Below, in pieces: positions 55,893 through 64,000 of a stretch of 64,000 bases of DNA. Below the pieces are notes generated by a model. The model did no database searches. It was not told the DNA's origin and saw only the letters and a list, made by a program, of their open reading frames with translations. The translations under genes and the position numbers were made by a program. This DNA is from Alphaproteobacteria bacterium. Its GTDB lineage: Bacteria > Pseudomonadota > Alphaproteobacteria > Rhizobiales > Rhizobiaceae. Each line of letters starts with the position of its first letter. The stretch's first letter is position 1. The stretch lies in NCBI GenBank assembly GCA_024742485.1, contig JANSYK010000003.1, positions 372,001 to 436,000 of the forward strand. Direction: 5' to 3'.

Positions 55893-57317
55893 TCAATGGG
55901 CGATCATCACGTGTCGCACTGCGGTATAGTCTTCGAGCGCGTAACTGGACATATCCTTGCCATAGCCTGATTGCTTGAGACCGCCATGTGGCATTTCATT
56001 GACCAGCATGAAGTGCGTGTTGATCCACGTACACCCATATTTCAATCGTGCAGCCGTTGCCATTGCACGGGATACATCTTTCGTCCAGATCGAGGAGGCC
56101 AGGCCATAATCTGAATCGTTGGCCCAGTTTACAGCCTCCTCCACTTCGCTGAAACGGGTGACCGAAACGACCGGGCCGAATACCTCTCGCCGGACGATTT
56201 CATCCTGCTGCGTTGCGCCAGCTACAACAGTCGGCTTATAGAAAAATCCGCCTCCATCTGGTGCGCCGCCGCCCGTTGTGATTTCAATATGTTTTTGCTC
56301 GGCGGCCCGTTGCACGAAGCTCGCGACCCGGTCCTGTTGACGCTGCGAGATCAATGGGCCGATTTCGTTTTGTGTGTCGTCTTCCAGTCCATATTTGATG
56401 TCCGATACTGCCGACGTCAGGTCGGCAACGAGTTTTTCGTAGACTTTCGGGCCGGCATATATACGGCAAGCCGCTGTGCAATCCTGACCGGCATTGTAAT
56501 AGCCGAACGCTTTCAGGCCTTCCACCACGGCATTGATGTCGGCGTCATCGAATACGATTACCGGGGCCTTGCCGCCGAGTTCCAGATGAGTCCGCTTGAC
56601 CGACTTTGCCGCGGCCTCAAGCACTTTTCTGCCGGTAGCGATATCACCCGTGATTGAGATCATGTCGACTTTGGGGTGATTGATCAGGGTGCTGCCGACA
56701 GTTTGCCCCCGGCCAAGCACGATATTGACGACGCCTTCGGGAAGCACTTCGGCCAAGATATGCGCCATTTTGAGTGCCGACAGCGGGGTCTGTTCTGATG
56801 GTTTGAAAACTACTGTGTTTCCACCGCCGATCGCCGGAGCGAGTTTCCACGCCATCATCATCAATGGATAATTCCATGGGGCGATCGAGGCGATGATGCC
56901 GATGGGGTCGCGTCGGATCATCGAAGTGTGATCTTCCATATATTCGCCGGCCGCAACGCCCGGCACGCAACGCACCGCGCCAGCGAAGAACCTGTAGCAA
57001 TCGACGATTGCCGGGATTTCATCCTCCTTGACCGCGTTGATCGGCTTGCCGCAATTAAGCGCTTCCAGCGCGGCAAAGGCATCCGCTTCGGCCTCGATGC
57101 GATCGGCAATCTTCAACAAATAGGAGGAGCGGTCCGCCGGAGTGGTTCGCGACCAGGTGTCAAATGCTGCCTCGGCCGAATCGACGGCCCGGTTGATCTG
57201 ACTTTCCGACGCTTCCGGCAATTGCCGGATGGTTTCACCGGTGCGTGGATTGAGGATTTGTTCCTCCGTCTCGGTGCCACTCTCGAAAGTGGATCCGATC
57301 AGCATTTGTGTATCCAT
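55893..57317 (-). CDS. patD: Aldehyde dehydrogenase, gamma-aminobutyraldehyde dehydrogenase (PatD) type
   Basis: 474 residues. Catalytic Cys in [14 protein letters not shown], a block that is characteristic of PatD/YdcW; the general base is the Glu in [20 protein letters not shown]. The substrate end is [20 protein letters not shown]. PatD oxidises 4-aminobutanal (from putrescine) to GABA with NAD. AGGAGGT stands just upstream of the ATG at 57317, a very good ribosome-binding site. It is the last gene of a ydcSTUV-patD-like operon, the same order as in E. coli. Betaine aldehyde dehydrogenase is a related alternative. Confidence 0.88.
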   Translation of the reverse strand: MDTQMLIGSTFESGTETEEQILNPRTGETIRQLPEASESQINRAVDSAEAAFDTWSRTTPADRSSYLLKIADRIEAEADAFAALEALNCGKPINAVKEDEIPAIVDCYRFFAGAVRCVPGVAAGEYMEDHTSMIRRDPIGIIASIAPWNYPLMMMAWKLAPAIGGGNTVVFKPSEQTPLSALKMAHILAEVLPEGVVNIVLGRGQTVGSTLINHPKVDMISITGDIATGRKVLEAAAKSVKRTHLELGGKAPVIVFDDADINAVVEGLKAFGYYNAGQDCTAACRIYAGPKVYEKLVADLTSAVSDIKYGLEDDTQNEIGPLISQRQQDRVASFVQRAAEQKHIEITTGGGAPDGGGFFYKPTVVAGATQQDEIVRREVFGPVVSVTRFSEVEEAVNWANDSDYGLASSIWTKDVSRAMATAARLKYGCTWINTHFMLVNEMPHGGLKQSGYGKDMSSYALEDYTAVRHVMIAH

Positions 57318-57339
57318 GAAAAACACCTCCTCATTGAAT

Positions 57340-58155
57340 TTACTTGCCATGACCGGCGACCTGGTCACCGCCACGGGTTAGATAATAGGCAGCCAGAATG
57401 GGCAGAAACGTCACGATGAACACAACCATCGCCACGACATTGGTTACCGGTCGCTGGCGTGGGCGCACCAACTCCTCAAGCATCCAGATTGGCAAGGTTG
57501 CCTGCTGACCGGCGGTGAAAGTCGTGACAATCACCTCGTCGAACGACAAGGCGAATGCCAGCATTCCTCCGGCAAGCAGTGCGGTGCCGATATTCGGAAG
57601 AATGACGTAACGGAAAGTTTGAAATCCGTTGGCGCCAAGGTCCATCGATGCCTCGATCAAGGATGCCGAAGTACGGCGGAATCGCGCCAGTGCATTGTTG
57701 TACACAACGACGACGCAGAAGGTCGCGTGGCCCAGTACAATCGTCCAGAAGGAGAATGGAATTTCAGCAATGTTGAAGGCTGAGCGAAGGGCGATGCCCG
57801 TTATGATTCCCGGCAGCGCTATTGGCAGAATGACGATGAGCGATATGGCCTCTCGGCCGAAGAACCGGGTGCGTGACACCGCAGCGGCACACAACGTTCC
57901 CAGCACGAGGGCCACCAAAGTGGAAATGGCTGCCACGCGAACCGAGAGATTCAATGCCTCCCAGACGTCCGGCCTGTTCCAGGTTACGCCCAGCCACTTC
58001 AAGGTATATCCGGGCGGCGGCCATTGATAGGTCTTGTCCTCGGTGGTAAACGCATAGATGAAAATCAGAAGGATCGGGACGTGCATGAAAAGCAAACCCG
58101 CTCCGGCTGCGATCTTCAAGGGCAGAGGCGAACGCAACGTTTTGTCAGAGCGCAT
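57340..58155 (-). CDS. ydcV: Polyamine-type ABC transporter permease (PotC/YdcV-like)
   Basis: 271 residues with six membrane helices. The EAA loop reads [20 protein letters not shown] near residue 165. The N-terminal helix ([17 protein letters not shown]) and [16 protein letters not shown] are typical of PotC. With the next gene it forms the channel of a spermidine/putrescine-type importer. The ATG at 58155 overlaps the previous gene's end by 11 bp. It precedes patD by 22 bp. Confidence 0.9.
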   Translation of the reverse strand: MRSDKTLRSPLPLKIAAGAGLLFMHVPILLIFIYAFTTEDKTYQWPPPGYTLKWLGVTWNRPDVWEALNLSVRVAAISTLVALVLGTLCAAAVSRTRFFGREAISLIVILPIALPGIITGIALRSAFNIAEIPFSFWTIVLGHATFCVVVVYNNALARFRRTSASLIEASMDLGANGFQTFRYVILPNIGTALLAGGMLAFALSFDEVIVTTFTAGQQATLPIWMLEELVRPRQRPVTNVVAMVVFIVTFLPILAAYYLTRGGDQVAGHGK

Positions 58156-59098
58156 CAAAAGCCCCCTGACGCTTTGCCATCCACAAATAAAATCCCATGA
58201 TGATCACCGGCACCACCGCAAAGGCCGCTGCCAGCGGAATATTGCCTGCGGTACCCTGATGGGAATAGACGGCCTGACCAATGAACAATCGTGACGAACC
58301 AACGATTTGCGGGATGATGTAGTCACCCAGGGTGAGTGAAAAGGTGAAGATCGATCCCGCGATGACTCCCGGCATTGCCAGCGGAAAGAGCACCTTGGAG
58401 AAAGTCTGAAGGGGGCTGGCACCGAGATCAGCCGAGGCCTCAAGGTAACTGACGGGTACACGTTCTAGGGCCGCTTGCATCGGCAGCACCATGAACGGAA
58501 GCCACACATACAGGAAAACGAGGAAAGTACCCGAATAACTGACCGAAAGAGAGTTCCCGCCAATCACCGGAATACTCAGATAGGCGTCAAGCAGCCAGGT
58601 CAGGTGAAGGTTTTCAAAGACCCAGTTGAGTATGCCTTCCTTGGCCAAAATGAGCTTCCAGGCGTAAACCTTGACCAGATAGCTCGACCAAAGTGGCAGC
58701 ATAACGCCGAGATAGAAAAGGGCCTTCCACTTTCCCCGCGCATAGCGAGCGGCATAGTAGGCAATCGGGAACGCGACAATGGCGGCAGCGACCGTGACGC
58801 TGCCGGCCATCAACGTCGTTCTGACGATGATGTCGAGATTGGCCGGGGCCAGCAACTCTCCATAGGTCTTCAGAGTCAGCCGGTATTGAATCACGCCTGA
58901 GAATTCATCGATCGAGAAGAAACTTTGCGCAAGCAGTGCAAAGAGCGATCCGAGATAAATGATTCCGAGCCACAGAAGAGGCGGTGTCAGCAACAGCAAC
59001 AACAGCAAGGTCGGGCGACGGTACAAGACATCCGATACCGTTCCCAACACGCCATCGCGGGGCGCTGTGATGGCCGGTGATTCAGCCATTGTTGTCAT
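58145..59098 (-). CDS. ydcU: Polyamine-type ABC transporter permease (PotB/YdcU-like)
   Basis: 317 residues with six membrane helices and a long cytosolic start. The EAA loop is [20 protein letters not shown] near residue 220. The first periplasmic part, [20 protein letters not shown], and the last helix [15 protein letters not shown] match PotB-type permeases. It overlaps both neighbours by a few bases (ATPase gene and the YdcV-like gene), so the operon is tightly coupled. Confidence 0.9.
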   Translation of the reverse strand: MTTMAESPAITAPRDGVLGTVSDVLYRRPTLLLLLLLTPPLLWLGIIYLGSLFALLAQSFFSIDEFSGVIQYRLTLKTYGELLAPANLDIIVRTTLMAGSVTVAAAIVAFPIAYYAARYARGKWKALFYLGVMLPLWSSYLVKVYAWKLILAKEGILNWVFENLHLTWLLDAYLSIPVIGGNSLSVSYSGTFLVFLYVWLPFMVLPMQAALERVPVSYLEASADLGASPLQTFSKVLFPLAMPGVIAGSIFTFSLTLGDYIIPQIVGSSRLFIGQAVYSHQGTAGNIPLAAAFAVVPVIIMGFYLWMAKRQGAFDAL

Positions 59099-60137
59099 AC
59101 ATCAGGTGCAGGTCTTCAGCGTCCCAGTCGACGCGGACCTTTTGTCGGAATTCCAGCGCAGCCTTTGTCCCGTCCACCAATGCGTGCAGCCGCATGCCGT
59201 CGATTTTCAACGACAATCTGGTTGCGGCTCCAAGAAAGCTGATATCGACGATTTCCGCCTCGAAACCACCTTCATCCACTATCTTGACGGCTTCTGGTCG
59301 GAGGCTCGCCGGTACGGACTTTCCGGTGAGTTCGTTGACCAGTTCTGAAGGCAGGACATTGGATGAACCAACAAAGTTGGCGACAAATTCGGAGTTGGGA
59401 CGATGGTAGACATCCTGAGGGGTCCCGACCTGCATGATCCGTCCCTCGTTGAAAACAGCCACGCGATCGGCCATGGACAGCGCTTCACCCTGATCATGGG
59501 TGACGAAAACGAATGTAATGCCCAGGGTGCGCTGCAGATTTTTGAGTTCCTCCTGCATTTCCTCGCGCAATTTCAGGTCCAACGCCCCAAGGGGTTCGTC
59601 GAGAAGCAGGACTCGCGGTTTGTTGACGAGCGCTCGCGCCAGTGCCACCCGCTGGCGTTGACCGCCTGACAGCTGACTGGGTTTTCGAGCACCATAACCG
59701 GCCAACTGCACCTGCTCGAGCGCTTCATCTGCTACACGCCGGCGCTCCTGCTTTGCCACCTTCCGGATCATCAGACCGTAGGCCACATTGTCGGCAACGC
59801 TCAGATGCGGAAACAAGGCGTAATCCTGAAACACCGTGTTCACATTCCGCCGGTATGGTGGAATGCCGTTGGTCGATTCTCCGAAAATGCTGACGTCGCC
59901 GAAGGTTGGCTGATCAAACCCTGCGATGAGCCGAAGACAGGTGGTCTTTCCGGAGCCTGATGGGCCGAGCATTGCAAAGAACTCACCCTCACCGATCGTC
60001 AGGTCAACCGAGTCGACGGCCTTCACGTCCCCGAAATGTCGGCTGACTTTCTCGAAGTGAACGGCGGTTTTCATGGCAATTCCGGTAAGAGGGCCCGCCG
60101 GGGTATCCCAGCGGGCAGGCGGCACATTCTGGTTCAT
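59082..60137 (-). CDS. ydcT: Polyamine-type ABC transporter ATP-binding protein (PotA/YdcT-like)
   Basis: 351 residues. Walker A is LGPSGSGKTT (near 57-66), signature LSGGQRQRVALARALVNKPR, Walker B RVLLLDEPLGALD. The TOBE domain occupies the last 80 residues (GMRLHALVDGTKAALEFRQ). It hydrolyses ATP for the YdcU/YdcV channel. The start may be the ATG at 60137 (15 bp after ydcS) or an ATG at 60074 (MKTAVHFEKVSRHFG), which looks more like a standard N-terminus; I keep the longer one with this doubt. Confidence 0.9.
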   Translation of the reverse strand: MNQNVPPARWDTPAGPLTGIAMKTAVHFEKVSRHFGDVKAVDSVDLTIGEGEFFAMLGPSGSGKTTCLRLIAGFDQPTFGDVSIFGESTNGIPPYRRNVNTVFQDYALFPHLSVADNVAYGLMIRKVAKQERRRVADEALEQVQLAGYGARKPSQLSGGQRQRVALARALVNKPRVLLLDEPLGALDLKLREEMQEELKNLQRTLGITFVFVTHDQGEALSMADRVAVFNEGRIMQVGTPQDVYHRPNSEFVANFVGSSNVLPSELVNELTGKSVPASLRPEAVKIVDEGGFEAEIVDISFLGAATRLSLKIDGMRLHALVDGTKAALEFRQKVRVDWDAEDLHLMYDNNG

Positions 60138-60151
60138 CGTTTACCGAGGGG

Positions 60152-61315
60152 TCAACGTCCGCCGATCACGCCGATATAGTCACTGACCCAACGGTAGTAA
60201 GGCACGCAGGCATTGTCCTGTGACGCACATTTTGACACGGGTGTTGTCCAGAATTTGATTTTCTCGAAATCATCCATTCCGTTCTTGGTGCAACCCGCGG
60301 CCGTCTGCATTCCGCGCCCGTCTGTGCAGGCTGCTGGAACCCCTGGATTTGCGCCGAACCAGACCGAAAGGTCGCTCATCAGATTGGATGACAATGTATG
60401 TTCCATCCACATATAGGCACAATTGGGATTCTCTGCGTCCACATGCATCATCGTGGTGTCGGCCCATCCGGTTGCGCCTTCCTCCGGGATCGTCGATGCA
60501 ACGGGCGCCCCCTTGGACTGGAGAATGTTGACCTGGAAAGGCCAGGATCCTGATGCCACCACCCCTTCATTGGTAAAATCATCCATCTGAATGAATGCGT
60601 CATGCCAGTATCTCGACACCAGTTTGCGTTGTTCGCGCAGCAGATCAAGCGCCGCCTTGTATTGATCGGCATTGAGCTCATAGGGGCTTGTGATGCCAAG
60701 ATCTGGCTGGTGTTTCATCAGGTAGTTTGCGGCATCCGCCACATGGATTGGACCGTCATAGGCCTGTACACGCCCGACATTCGATTTGCCGTCCGGCAAT
60801 TCCATTTCTTCGAAGACGACGTTCCAGCTGGTCGGCGCCTCCTTAAAGACCTCTGTATTGTACATCAACACATTTGGTCCCCACATGTAGGGGACACCGT
60901 AATGTTTGCCGTCAACCGTGTGCCAGGGGGCATCCTTGAGCCGGTCATCGACCGTGTTCCAGCTTGGAACGAGGTCCGTGTTGACTTCCTGAACACGCTT
61001 GCCGGCAATGAGGCGAAGCGATGCATCGCCTGACGCGGTAACAAGGTCGAATCCCCCTTCGTTCATCAATGCAACCATCTCGTCAGATGTGTTGGCGGTC
61101 TTGACCTGGACCTTGCAGCCGGTTTTTTCTTCAAATTTGCTGACCCAGTCAAATGCTGGATCCGTTTCTCCGCGTTCGATATAGCCTGGCCATGCAACGA
61201 TATTGACCTGGCCTTCGCCACTACCAAGGGTCATCAGTTTTTCCGCCATGGACCCGTGCACGAAAACAGTTGATGCCAACAGTGCCGTTAATCCCGTTCT
61301 CCACAAAGCTTTCAC
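60152..61315 (-). CDS. ydcS: Polyamine-type ABC transporter substrate-binding protein (PotD/YdcS-like)
   Basis: 387 residues from a GTG start with GGAGG seven bases upstream. The signal peptide begins MKALWRTGLTALLASTVFVH and ends near SMAEKL. The mature protein is of the YdcS/PotD type: VNIVAWPGYIERGETDPAF at the front and AENPNCAYMWMEHTLSSNLM near the C-terminus. A longer frame to 61732 crosses the LysR gene and is rejected. It binds putrescine-like or other cationic ligands; the precise one is not visible. Three Cys pairs in the last third may be structural. First gene of the ydcSTUV-patD-like operon. Confidence 0.9.
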   Translation of the reverse strand: MKALWRTGLTALLASTVFVHGSMAEKLMTLGSGEGQVNIVAWPGYIERGETDPAFDWVSKFEEKTGCKVQVKTANTSDEMVALMNEGGFDLVTASGDASLRLIAGKRVQEVNTDLVPSWNTVDDRLKDAPWHTVDGKHYGVPYMWGPNVLMYNTEVFKEAPTSWNVVFEEMELPDGKSNVGRVQAYDGPIHVADAANYLMKHQPDLGITSPYELNADQYKAALDLLREQRKLVSRYWHDAFIQMDDFTNEGVVASGSWPFQVNILQSKGAPVASTIPEEGATGWADTTMMHVDAENPNCAYMWMEHTLSSNLMSDLSVWFGANPGVPAACTDGRGMQTAAGCTKNGMDDFEKIKFWTTPVSKCASQDNACVPYYRWVSDYIGVIGGR

Positions 61316-61424
61316 GCCAAATCCTCCAGCTGTCATTGTCGAATAATTCCAGCACGTAACAATGCACGCCCGATTTGCGTTCGCAAATTCATTTATCGGA
61401 ATGACGATATCGGTTTTTCCGAAA

Positions 61425-62333
61425 TCACTTCTGTCGAATGAGGTTCTGCAACTGTGCGACAGCAATGAAGTTTCGGGTTGTTGTCGAGAGGGCCGATCCC
61501 CGGCGCCAGACGATCCCGACCTGCACCACGGGCAACGCGGCAGAAACATCCCGGCTTTCGATTCGATCGCCCTCAAGAGACCAGGGTCGATACACCAGAT
61601 CGGGAAGCAGCGCGACGCCTGCTCCTGTCGCAACCAGGCCACGAACGGCTTCCACGGAGCGCGTGCGAAAGGCGATTTTGGGACGCGCCCCCAGAGCACC
61701 CAACAATTTGTCGGTTGCCTCCTCGATTTCATCGATCGTCAGCATGATGAGCGGCTCGGAGGACAGGTTTTTGGGATCGATATGCTCGACGGTAGTCAGT
61801 GAATGTCCCATTGGTAGCCACAGTCGGTACGGTGAAACTTCGAGTATTTCCGCCTGCAGCGCGTCGCGATCCCTCAAATTCGAAATGACCATGACGGCCG
61901 CATCGAGTTCGCCCCCAACAAGCAGATGTTCCAGATAGCTGCCTTCATCTTCTATGGCCGTGACCTCGACGGCCGGGTAGGCGCGTCGAAAGCGTGACAG
62001 TATATCTGACAAGACATATCCGGCCACAAGAGACGTGACGCCGAGGTGTAGTTTCCCTGACTCCTGCTTTTCAGGTTCCTGAAAGGCGTGTCGCGCATCG
62101 GAAACATTTGCGAGGATCGTGGCGGCGTGGCGCAGGAACTGGTGACCCTTGTGGGTTACATTGAGGCCGCGTGAGTGTCGTTCGAACAAGGCAACGCCAA
62201 GATCGGCCTCCAACTCCTTGATGGCCTCCGTGACCGATGACTGCGAGATCGACAAAGCCTGCCCGGCGCCGGAAACGGTGCCGCACTCCGCAACGGCAAC
62301 GAAATACTGCAGTTGGCGGATTGTAAATGCCAC
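61425..62333 (-). CDS. LysR family transcriptional regulator
   Basis: 302 residues from a GTG start with AGAGG upstream. The winged helix-turn-helix is at residues 1-65 (QLQYFVAVAECGTVSGAGQA, then LSISQSSVTEAIKELEADLG). The effector domain begins near 90 (GKLHLGVTSLVAGYVLSDIL). It lies upstream of ydcS on the same strand, 109 bp away, and may regulate that operon. The C-terminal IVWRRGSALSTTTRNFIAVA stretch is common to LysR proteins. The ligand is not known. Confidence 0.9.
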   Translation of the reverse strand: MAFTIRQLQYFVAVAECGTVSGAGQALSISQSSVTEAIKELEADLGVALFERHSRGLNVTHKGHQFLRHAATILANVSDARHAFQEPEKQESGKLHLGVTSLVAGYVLSDILSRFRRAYPAVEVTAIEDEGSYLEHLLVGGELDAAVMVISNLRDRDALQAEILEVSPYRLWLPMGHSLTTVEHIDPKNLSSEPLIMLTIDEIEEATDKLLGALGARPKIAFRTRSVEAVRGLVATGAGVALLPDLVYRPWSLEGDRIESRDVSAALPVVQVGIVWRRGSALSTTTRNFIAVAQLQNLIRQK

Positions 62334-62416
62334 GGTTTTACCTCTTGCTTCGCATTGCCCGACAGGGCCGCAACTTACAAGACTGCGGGCTCAGGACTGT
62401 CGTGTCCACCCTTGCT

Positions 62417-63106
62417 CTAGCCAGGTGGACGCCAGCTCGCCAGAGCCTCGACAACCGGCGGAAGATCGGTCAGCCGGTTGATCACCGTTTCTGCGCCGGC
62501 TTCGGTCAGCCGGTCGGCATGCGACGGATAGGTGTGCGAGGCTCCGGTGAATCCGACAACCCGCATGCCTGCGGCCAGTGCGCCTTCGATTCCGTGAACG
62601 GAATCTTCCAGAACGACGGTATTGGCCGGATCGGCGTTCATCGTCTTTGCCGCGTGTTGAAAAATGTCTGGTGCGGGTTTGGTCGGCATGTCCGCGATGT
62701 CCTTCGCCGAGAAGATGTGCGGTGTGAAGAGCTCGTAGGTTCCGGCGCGTGTCAGCATGGATTTGATCCGCTTCAAGGATGAATTGGAGCAGATGCAGCG
62801 TGGCAGGTCGATGCGGCCGACCGCCGACGCAACGCCGGCGATACCCTTGACGCTGCGGGCAAGTCGGTCGTCGAGCAGTTTTTCGGTGCCTTCGAGAAGG
62901 CTCGCCTGAAGCGGTACCTGTGATTCCTTTTCAACCGTCAGAAGCATGTCCTTCCAACTCATCCCGGCGAAGCGTTCGGCGATGCCGGCCGCATCGATGG
63001 GGTATCCGGCTTCGGTGAGCAGTTTTGCTTCCACCTGGGCGGCAATGATTTCGGAATCGACGAGCACCCCGTCGCAATCGAAAATGATGAGGTCAAAGCC
63101 TGCCAT
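62417..63106 (-). CDS. HAD family phosphatase
   Basis: 229 residues. Motif I is IIFDCDGVLVDSEIIAAQVE (catalytic Asp pair), motif II in CICSNSSLKRIKSML, motif III in KPAPDIFQHAAKTMNADP and motif IV in VVLEDSVHGIEGALAAGM. The cap is small and helical (subclass IA, PGP-like). Such proteins hydrolyse sugar phosphates or similar small esters. A HAD gene beside ccrM is common in Hyphomicrobiales. The ATG at 63106 has GGGAACC upstream; the longer frame to 63157 is not needed. Confidence 0.9.
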   Translation of the reverse strand: MAGFDLIIFDCDGVLVDSEIIAAQVEAKLLTEAGYPIDAAGIAERFAGMSWKDMLLTVEKESQVPLQASLLEGTEKLLDDRLARSVKGIAGVASAVGRIDLPRCICSNSSLKRIKSMLTRAGTYELFTPHIFSAKDIADMPTKPAPDIFQHAAKTMNADPANTVVLEDSVHGIEGALAAGMRVVGFTGASHTYPSHADRLTEAGAETVINRLTDLPPVVEALASWRPPG

Positions 63107-63217
63107 AAACGGTTCCCGCAATGTTTGGAATGAGCTGATGCGCGGCCAATACAACAATGCGGCAGCCGAGACAATGGCGCCGAAGCGGCATACATTCGTA
63201 CGGCGTTCTCAAATTCG

Positions 63218-63237
63218 TAACCATATTGGGTAACCAT
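63218..63237 (+). repeat. Direct repeat TAACCAT in the ccrM upstream region
   Basis: TAACCAT occurs twice with a 13-bp period, 38-58 bp before the ccrM start. TTAACCAT-like half sites are typical of CtrA binding in Alphaproteobacteria, and ccrM is a known CtrA target. The spacing and the G at the first position differ from the classic TTAA-N7-TTAA, so this is only a candidate. Confidence 0.3.
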
Positions 63238-63257
63238 GACGCCAGTTTGTTGTGTAA

Positions 63258-64000
<743 letters not shown>

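Noticed and set aside
55893-57317. Idea that the aldehyde dehydrogenase detoxifies formaldehyde from the demethylase
   Set aside because: Its active-site block is of the PatD type and it is organised with a polyamine importer, so formaldehyde use is not supported.

Overview
The window is chromosomal DNA of an alphaproteobacterium, most likely of the order Hyphomicrobiales (Rhizobiales). The evidence is the content and order of housekeeping blocks: aa3 oxidase genes ctaC-ctaD-ctaB-coxF-ctaG-coxC followed by DUF983 and SURF1; ispH-thrB-rnhA; thrC with an M16 peptidase and a GNAT gene; pdxH divergent from dnaJ-fabI-aroC-ribB-xseB-dxs-tlyA; a DUF6101 gene; and a cell-cycle methyltransferase (ccrM) at the right edge. 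Genus cannot be told from sequence alone. No rRNA, tRNA, CRISPR array, transposase, integrase or attachment site was seen. The DNA is densely coding and uniform in style, with no obvious foreign island.

Left part (1-8.2 kb): a minus-strand operon reads dctP-dctQ-dctM-pyrK-pyrD, a TRAP importer followed by a class 1B dihydroorotate dehydrogenase pair. It is faced by a divergent XRE-type regulator, with a perfect dyad between them. DUF6101, a GlcD-like FAD dehydrogenase and the tRNA-modification gene tsaC follow. Middle-left (8.3-24.2 kb): an acyl-CoA dehydrogenase/enoyl-CoA hydratase pair, two RNA methyltransferases, then the minus-strand block for isoprenoid (dxs), riboflavin (ribB), chorismate (aroC) and fatty acid (fabI) synthesis with a HDAC-like deacetylase, a J-domain protein and pdxH. 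Middle (24.3-45.7 kb): tldD, ialB, the cytochrome c oxidase operon with assembly factors, ispH-thrB-rnhA, a peroxiredoxin with a DsbD N-terminal-domain protein, algH, a membrane GGDEF/EAL protein with a degenerate cyclase motif, and the threonine synthase block.

Right part (45.8-64 kb) is the accessory and most interesting region. A BMP-type (purine/nucleoside-like) ABC importer and a GntR regulator lie divergent to a four-gene operon. That operon encodes two paralogous oxygenase catalytic subunits with no Rieske cluster, a reductase carrying its own N-terminal Rieske domain, and a glutathione S-transferase-like protein. The architecture matches the NdmC-NdmD-NdmE N-demethylase of caffeine-degrading Pseudomonas, but with a duplicated catalytic subunit. 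It suggests an inducible uptake and N-demethylation (or related oxidation) route for an N-methylated purine-like compound. Next to it lies a ydcSTUV-patD-like polyamine uptake/aminobutyraldehyde dehydrogenase operon with a LysR regulator, then a HAD phosphatase and the start of ccrM.

Limits: all functions are read from motifs and family memory. No database search was run, start codons are judged from ribosome-binding sites and N-terminal family shape, and operators, hairpins and terminators are visual calls.
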